A DNA stretch of 64,000 nucleotides from Boswellia sacra (Eukaryota > Streptophyta > Magnoliopsida > Sapindales > Burseraceae). The DNA is taken from positions 1 to 64,000 of the forward strand of contig SNVD02014557.1 in the NCBI GenBank assembly GCA_013180625.2, read 5' to 3'. This document shows positions 57,729 to 64,000 of this stretch, one piece after another; position 1 is the first letter of the stretch; the number at the start of each line of letters is the position of its first letter. The translations under genes were made by a program, and so were the position numbers. The notes beneath the pieces are model-generated. The model was not told the DNA's origin and searched no databases. It saw only the letters and a list, made by a program, of their open reading frames with translations.

Positions 57729-57911
57729 AATAGAAAAAAACTTCATCTCACAGTCGGCGCGAGGCAAATCCTGGTTACAGCTTCAACTGCAGGGGAGTTA
57801 ATTGACAAATTACAAGCATTCGTCTATTCGCCTGATCCAGCAATAGCTTGGATAGATTGGTTTGGAGAAGGCAATAAGAGGCGTAAACTGGATTTAACGC
57901 TCCATCTGTAA
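57729..57911 (+). pseudogene. LOG remnant, 5' two thirds deleted (copy C)
   Basis: Matches only the last ~60 codons of the LOG frame in B (from the VEKNFISPSARQI segment to KRRKLDLTLHL). The join is at ccaccgaaa/tagaaaaaaa. Relative to B about 0.6 kb is lost, including the TATA box, the ATG and the PGGYGT active site. A short GAAA match at the junction suggests a microhomology-mediated deletion. Not functional. Confidence 0.88.
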
Positions 57912-59858
57912 TCTCTATCTGCTGGTTTGCTTCATTTTCGTTTGCTTTCTCTTTATTGTGTTTATTTGAGTTGATTTTTTTTTTTCAGGTTGTTTCTTTC
58001 ACCCCAGGTAATATTTTCTAATCTTGGCTTTTAGAGTGGTGGCTTAAAAAGTTCAAGTTCTCTTGAAACGCATTCTGGATTTCTTTAATCCATAATGGCT
58101 GAATAAGGAGGCTAACTTCTAAACTTTTTAGACCCATTCTAACTGACTTGTTTGTGTTTGCTGATTTGTTGGACTTTATTATTTTCTGAGTAAGTTTAGT
58201 TTTATGTAATTTCGAGTTGTTGTGTGTTTTTGTCTTTATCAGTTTCGATTCGAAAAAAAAAACATTGTGGAAAAACCTGAGAATGGCAGAATATGGGGTT
58301 TTCTTAACTCTTGAAACGCATTCTCTCTCAATAAATCTGTAGTTTGTTTATTTCATGTTGTTTGAAGTGTCTTGTTTCTTGTTTTGTTCTTTCATAATAA
58401 AGGTATATAGGCTGGAAACCTTAAGTCTGCGGGCTACTGGTCCTAAGGATTGTTGAAATATACAATCTTGACTCAGGTGTAACAACGTCACGTACCTCTT
58501 TTCTTACATTTTGTGGGTCAATGATAAGATAATGATTGAATTAAGAATAACTCTTGGAAAATGATAAATGATGCATGGATCTGTGTGCTTGAAATGTTTA
58601 TTGGTTTTCGCTTTGCTTTTGATTCCTTGCGCAACATTGAGCACTGAGCTATTATCACTGAGTTATTTGTTCACTTAGAGAAAGTTTATGTAATTTAAAT
58701 GTTTCTTCAGATTTCAATGAATTCTAGAACTTGTTTGATGGTCACTCAAGGCGAAATCCTAGGCTGTGCAACATTGGGGAAATGATTTAGGTCATCTTTG
58801 GACCGTTTGAGCCTTAATAGCCAACCTTGACAGAAATTGATCCCTAGTTACCCCTTTGAGCCTCTGTAAGCCTTTTTCTTTGTTAACTCACTAAAAGATT
58901 TCCTAACCTAAAATGAATTTGTTCCAAACAGTTTATCCCTTACCTATGAGCATGTAGATCATTCACAATTAAATTCTGAGCTATGTTTTGGTTTTGGGAA
59001 GTTAGAGGAGGTTGGGATGTGTCATGAGCAATGCAAGTGAGCTCTATTATGCTTGTAAAAAAAAAAAGAAATAAAGAAAAAAAAAGACAATCTGTACTTA
59101 TCGTCCACGTACTTACACATTGAGGACAATGTGTTGTTTAAGTGTGGGGGAGGGGAAGTGTAATAAAAAAAAAAAGAAAAAAAAAAGAGAACAAAAGAAG
59201 AAGAATAAGAGATCTATACCCTTAAGTGTTCTTAAAAAGAATGAAACAACAAAGTGTGGGGTGTAGTTTTCTTTTGTTTTCTGCAAAAAAAAAAAAAAGA
59301 TTGAGTGTTCTAAATAAGTTTGGGGGAGTAACCTGGTGAATTGAAATAAGTTGTGTTATAGGGTTGAGCTCTACATAGTCTTGAATGATTTATATGTTTG
59401 TGGGTGATTTGAGCCAAATTATTATCCTTTATCATACCTTCACCCAAGCCAAACGTTACAAGCTTAATAAAGTCATACTTGATCCTTGGTGTTGTGCATG
59501 TCTACATTAGTGGAGAGTGACTTGAAAAGCAGGCCTATGGAGTTCATTTATACACACATCTTCAATATTAAATATGATTCATTTTTATGCATAAACTCAT
59601 CCGGGTTACAAGTGATTAGGTGAGAATGGCTCTACACACACACACTTGAGGAATTGAAATGAAGCGAAACTAATCTTTAAGATAAAATTCTTGATCAAGT
59701 GCATTATTTTGAAGTTTTCCTTGGGTTATAATTAAGTACAATCTTTGAGGCCTATTTGCAAGATGAAGCATTTGTGTATTTTAATTTTTTTGTTGATTCT
59801 GTTTTGGTTTAATTTTATTTCATATTGTCGTAGTTGCTCGAGGACTAGCAAAGTCTAA
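57912..59858 (+). other. 3' untranslated region of copy C
   Basis: Nearly identical to 36569-38537 in B; no gene. Same A-rich runs and GTGTGGGG tracts. Confidence 0.75.
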
Positions 59859-59871
59859 GTGTGGGGGAATT
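59859..59871 (+). other. Polypurine tract (copy C)
   Basis: GTGTGGGGGAATT directly before the 3' LTR. Confidence 0.8.
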
Positions 59872-61663
59872 TGATAAGTGTCTATTTATATATCATTTTC
59901 ATATCAATTCGTCCATGTTTCTTTGCTATATTCCTTGGTATTTTTATGTTTTTGTGTGGTTTTGATGTTTGTAGGAGTTTTGGAGCAACTTGCACAAAAA
60001 TGGAGTAAAACCCTTCATTTTCACCTCTGCTAGTCAACCATCTTCTCGGATTTAATTGTATTGATATACAATGAACCCGATGACATATCATATACCGTTG
60101 AAAAGCTCTCGAAGTCTACTTTTTGGAGAAATTTACGGTTTATGAATCCATTCAGTGTACCGAAAGTTGTAATCAAAACAGTGTGAGAAGTGTAGAAATG
60201 TAATTCCACACATCACTGTAGCATGTATAATACGGGACACTGTAGCACGTTACTGTAGCAGAGTATTTAAACACATTTTAGGGTTTTATTTTGATAACTC
60301 GAAGTCTATATTCCTTGGCATTTTTATGTTTTTGTGTGGTTTTGATGTTTGTAGGAGTTTTGGAGCAACTTGCACAAAAATGGAGTAAAACCCTTCATTT
60401 TCACCTCTGCTAGTCAACCATCTTCTCGGATTTAATTGTATTGATATACAATGAACCCGATGACATATCATATACCGTTGAAAAGCTCTCGAAGTCTACT
60501 TTTTGGAGAAATTTACGGTTTATGAATCCATTCAGTGTACCGAAAGTTGTAATCAAAACAGTGTGAGAAGTATAGAAATGTAATTCCACACATCACTGTA
60601 GCATGTATAATACGGGACACTGTAGCAATTACTGTAGCAGAGTATTTAAACACATTTTAGGGTTTTATTTTCATAACTTGAAGAGGGGAGAACGTGGTGG
60701 AGGCTGCAGCTCTGGAATTCTTTCATCTCTTGGAGTTCTTGAAGGAGAAAGGAAGCTTGGAAAGAGGAAGAACTACAATCCAAAGAGAATTACATCAAAT
60801 TTGCTAAGTTTTTCCCTTCCCTTTTCATTTTCTGGAATGTCTCCATGTTGTATTGTATTTACCACGTTCTTAAACATGTGTAACTGAATCTGAATTGGTT
60901 GAGGGTGATTTCAAGGCCCTTGATATGGTTTTTGTAAGTTGATTGTGCAAGAAGTTGTTATCCAATTCTCTAATTGAAGTTGCTTGTATTTTCCCATGTC
61001 TAATGCTTATGATTGCTTGCTGGATTGTATTTGAATGGCCAACTGAATATAATCTGGATATTGTCTATTGCTAGACTAGAAATCTTGATCCGTAATTGTC
61101 TTGAATTTCTAATCCTTAGTAGCAAAATTGTGATCAGAGATTGCAATTGGAAAATACAACCTAAGTTAAATAATCCGAGCTTGTGTGTTTTTTGCTTAGA
61201 TCAATCTATCTTTCTTATCGTAATGCATCCATTGAATTAAATTTAGAAAGCGCGTTCTAGGTTGTTTAATGAATAGAGATTAAATAAAGAGCCTGTTTTA
61301 TTTAACAACAAAGTAAGGAAAGATTGGGATAACAGAGCTTGTTGTTATCTACGGTTGATAATTTCAATGGTGTAATTGGATGACAATTCTACAATTAATT
61401 CGCAAATCCATATCTTGTGGTAGAGAAGGATCCCTTAACCAGGTTTCTCTCATTGATTTTTCTATCTGTTTAAATTTGCATTGTGTTATTCTTTACTTGC
61501 ATTAATATTTCATCTAGTTAATCAATCAACAAAACCTCCTCATTTAGTTTATTGTTGCTTTCGAATAACAAATTCAATTAGAATCAATCCTCGTGGGAAC
61601 GATATCTTACTCATCACTTTATTACTTGTACGACTAGTATACTTGCTAGTTTCGAACGCATCA
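59872..61663 (+). repeat. 3' LTR of copy C with 380-bp internal duplication
   Basis: 1792 bp against 1412 bp for the 5' LTR. 59926-60305 is repeated as 60306-60685. The duplicated part is U3 and carries the ACTGTAGCA boxes and TATTTAAA, so two core promoters stand in tandem. Confidence 0.93.
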
Positions 61664-61668
61664 AAACC

Positions 61669-62660
61669 CAAACAACTTGGGTTGATGACGTTGAAGAAAA
61701 AAGTGTGTTGCTGTTGTTGCAGAAAAAAACATTTTTTTCCTGTAGAAACAGTAATCCCAAACTCACCCAATATAAAATAAATACAAATTCAACAAAAAAT
61801 GTCAAGCATTTAATATAGATATTTTTTAAAATGACTTTTGTATTTAAAATTTTTGAAAAAGATTATTGATTTAATTGTTTTTATCAATCAAGGATTGATT
61901 TGCTAAAATTATTAGTTAATTGATATCAATTTTTTATATTATAAAGATAAAACTGAAAAAAAAATTTAAGCTTTAAATTTCTAACTTACAAGGTGTACTT
62001 AAAATAATAGGTAAAAAGACTTTTTTTTAATAGCCCCACCAATGCTATTAACCATCATCATTCTTTATTTAAAATTTTAACCTTATTAAATTAAGAGGTG
62101 GGGTTTGTTTAGAATTTAAGCGAGGCACAAGTAACACTACTCGTGGGAAGTTAACATTCACAACCCTGTTAGATATCCAAATTATTCAGCCCTCCTCGCT
62201 ATTCTGAAAGTAACACTAACACCCCTCAGTTGAAAAATTGTTAAGAAAACATCTTGTAAAAACAATTCTGTCATTATTTAATATAGTAAAAAAAATCATA
62301 TAATGATAAATAACTTGTTAACTAAACCAAAATAATTAAAAATATTTAAAATCAATTAAGATTTTTTTCTCTCCTCTGCAACCCACTTCTCCCTCCGCCT
62401 CTCATTTCCTCTCTCCTTTCTTCATCTTCTCTTCACCCTTCATCTCTTATTTTTATTGGTAAAGGGTTGCAACAATTCTCAATCTACCCCATGAATCGAG
62501 ATCCCCCATAAGTACAACTCGTAGTCATGGAAAGCTCAAGCCTTGATACTAGTGTGACTTGACCATTGCCAATCACCATACATGTCCCAATCAAAGCCAA
62601 TGTAAGCAAAAATGCTGCAACATCCTATACCTCTCTAAAGAGGATTACAACTTTGACCCA
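61669..62660. other. Intergenic, possible left part of a Pack-MULE
   Basis: AT-rich to about 62370, then a CT-rich stretch (62365-62445) that is roughly inverted by a GA-rich stretch at 62905-62975. This could be paired arms around the PPR fragment. No target duplication could be fixed. Confidence 0.35.
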
Positions 62661-62664
62661 GAAC

Positions 62665-62892
62665 TAGTTTTTGGTGCCAAATCAGTACTCTAGCCCTCGA
62701 CGAAATTGGCATCCAGGCTACTCAAGAAATAATCGAGAAGTCCTCAAGCTCTCGTATGCTTACCTGGTGTTTCATTAGTCAGGTTACCAATTGAATGATA
62801 AGCATAAACCATATGCTTGGAATCTTGTTGTTGACTTGCTGAGTAAGAATTCACAGTTTGATGCCATGTGTGATGCTATTAAGTCCATAAGA
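62665..62892 (+). pseudogene. Fragment of a pentatricopeptide-repeat (PPR) gene
   Basis: Reads ALDEIGIQATQEIIE in one frame, EVLKLSYAY in the next, then KPYAWNLVVDLLSKNSQFDA and MCDAIKSIRKN. The block ...SYAWNLVVDLLGKN-FDAMWDAIKSM is common near the N-terminus of plant mitochondrial PPR proteins. At least two frameshifts or stops interrupt it. After IRKN the frame enters a GA-rich tract unlike any PPR gene. It is a truncated copy, possibly transduced by a DNA transposon. The open frame 62791-62985 is part of it. Confidence 0.6.
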
Positions 62893-62989
62893 AAGAATAG
62901 ATCAGAGAAAGTGAAAGAAGGAAGAAGGAAAGGAAGGGGAGAGAAGGATAACAGACAAGGAGAAAGGAATTCGCTCCTTTTTTAAGTTT

Positions 62990-63207
62990 CTATTTATTTC
63001 ATCATTTTATTCTCTAAATGTCTAAAAAGCCCTTATGTCACTCTTATTAGATATATGTTCCCCAAGAGTATGGATATGTATATATATATATTTGTAATTT
63101 GTAAACATTATTAATAAATAAAGTTATTATATTTATTTGTGTCTAAATATAATTGTATCAATGACTAAAGGCTCTAGAGCATATATATTGATAAAGCTAT
63201 GTATATA

Positions 63208-63254
<47 letters not shown>

Positions 63255-64000
63255 ACAAAGAACTTTATCATAGCTCAAAATTAGTTTACAATCTATAAAC
63301 AATAACTGAGTACTTTATTTGGATAAGGTTGTTGTGTGGTTTTTCTTCAATGGAGAAATTGTAAGTCTTTAACCATTTGAAGTGGAAACTTTAAACAAAG
63401 ACACTTGTACATTATGGATATATTGAACATGGACCACGTGGAATTATAATATATGATGGAAATACCGTGACTGAATGTAAATTACCACAACCAACTGCTA
63501 AGGGCATTATTTCCTTAATCATGAGTGAGTAGTATACCTCTAGTAGGCAGACTATAGTCTTTGACTAAAACAAAAAATGAGATCTAAAATGAAAGGTCAA
63601 TACCTTGGCAAGTTGTGATTATAAGATCTATATGCTAGTAGACACCATACTATAGATATGGAATTCATTACTCCGAAAGGATTACATAATACCATCTTAG
63701 TAGTTTTACAAGGTTTTAAATGATAGAATCTTAGTTAAGTGTTCAATGAAAGGTTGTTCATTAAACCAAGATTTATTTGAATAAGTCTTAAATCACTTAA
63801 ATGGTATAAAACTAGTATCAAGGGCTCAAGAAGTAATTAGAAGGGTAAAAAAGTAAATTATACCTCGCTTCAATTATTGGTATTCTAAGGAGGAAAGTTA
63901 TGTGAACCTGTTGCTCAATGGATAGAGCTTAAGGAACTAATTTAATCAGATTAAATTATTAAGCTTTTTGTAAAGAATATTTAATTCAAGAGTGCAACTT
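62990..64000. other. Intergenic, no gene recognised; TA microsatellite
   Basis: (TA)n at about 63207-63252, otherwise AT-rich sequence without long frames. The region could be part of an older LTR element, but no diagnostic motif was found. Confidence 0.5.

Larger units (their letters stand above)
52117..61663 (+). mobile_element. Athila-like non-autonomous retrotransposon with virus-like ORF (copy C)
   Basis: 9547 bp with a perfect 5-bp target duplication aaacc (52112-52116 and 61664-61668). Same plan as B, with three differences: the gag capsid region is present, the virus-like Cys-rich ORF is intact, and LOG has lost its first two thirds. The 3' LTR has a 380-bp internal tandem duplication. 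RT beyond the stub, RNase H and integrase are absent. Confidence 0.93.

Noticed and set aside
1..64000. CRISPR arrays, bacterial operons or organellar inserts
   Set aside because: No spaced identical repeats of CRISPR type, no operon-like gene packing and no recognisable plastid or mitochondrial gene. The sequence is nuclear plant DNA.

Overview
This is a repeat-rich, AT-rich nuclear segment of a dicot, probably woody, plant genome. The evidence is an intronless plant-type isopentenyltransferase gene, Athila-type and copia LTR retrotransposons, hAT, MULE and PIF/Harbinger-like DNA elements, and an endogenous pararetrovirus. The gag families would fit Citrus or a relative, but that is only an impression. 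Only one ordinary host gene is convincing: the IPT gene at 16601-17707 (+).

Layout. 1-3641: the LTR half of an Athila-like element on the minus strand (copy A), cut by the window edge. 3642-14458: intergenic DNA with a TA/TATG microsatellite, a MITE, a long-TIR MULE-like element with an internal tandem duplication, a G-rich hAT element, a fold-back element, a second MULE-like element and two TAA-flanked MITEs. 14459-18949: the IPT gene and its flanks. 18950-20320: nested long inverted repeats. 20588-27468: a 0.88 kb host segment present twice in direct orientation, with a decayed caulimovirid insertion between the copies and a solo LTR inside the second. 28560-29150: a probable gypsy LTR fragment. 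29513-44334: a dead Ty1/copia element (TSD cttcc) interrupted by a 9.2 kb Athila-like element (copy B, TSD gtcac) and by an 845 bp hAT element (TSD ctttctag). 44340-52116: intergenic DNA with one more hAT-like element. 52117-61663: Athila-like copy C (TSD aaacc). 61669-64000: intergenic DNA with a fragment of a PPR gene.

The unusual system is the Athila-like family represented by A, B and C. All three lost most of reverse transcriptase and, in B and C, all of RNase H and integrase. In the place where Athila elements usually carry an env-like ORF, B and C carry foreign cargo. The first cargo gene encodes a small basic Cys-rich protein with the architecture of plant RNA-virus (carlavirus-type) nucleic-acid-binding proteins. 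The second encodes a LONELY GUY (LOG) cytokinin-activating enzyme. In B the LOG frame is complete and intronless (216 aa). Just upstream of it lie three 67 bp repeats, each with a CACGTGG G-box and a covarying hairpin, then a TATA box. In C the viral-like ORF is complete and LOG is truncated; in B it is the reverse. The LTRs of B are nearly identical, so the insertion is young. The host IPT gene, which makes the precursors of LOG's substrate, lies 18 kb away, probably by chance. This would be a non-autonomous retrotransposon family that mobilises a cytokinin gene together with a virus-like regulatory protein.
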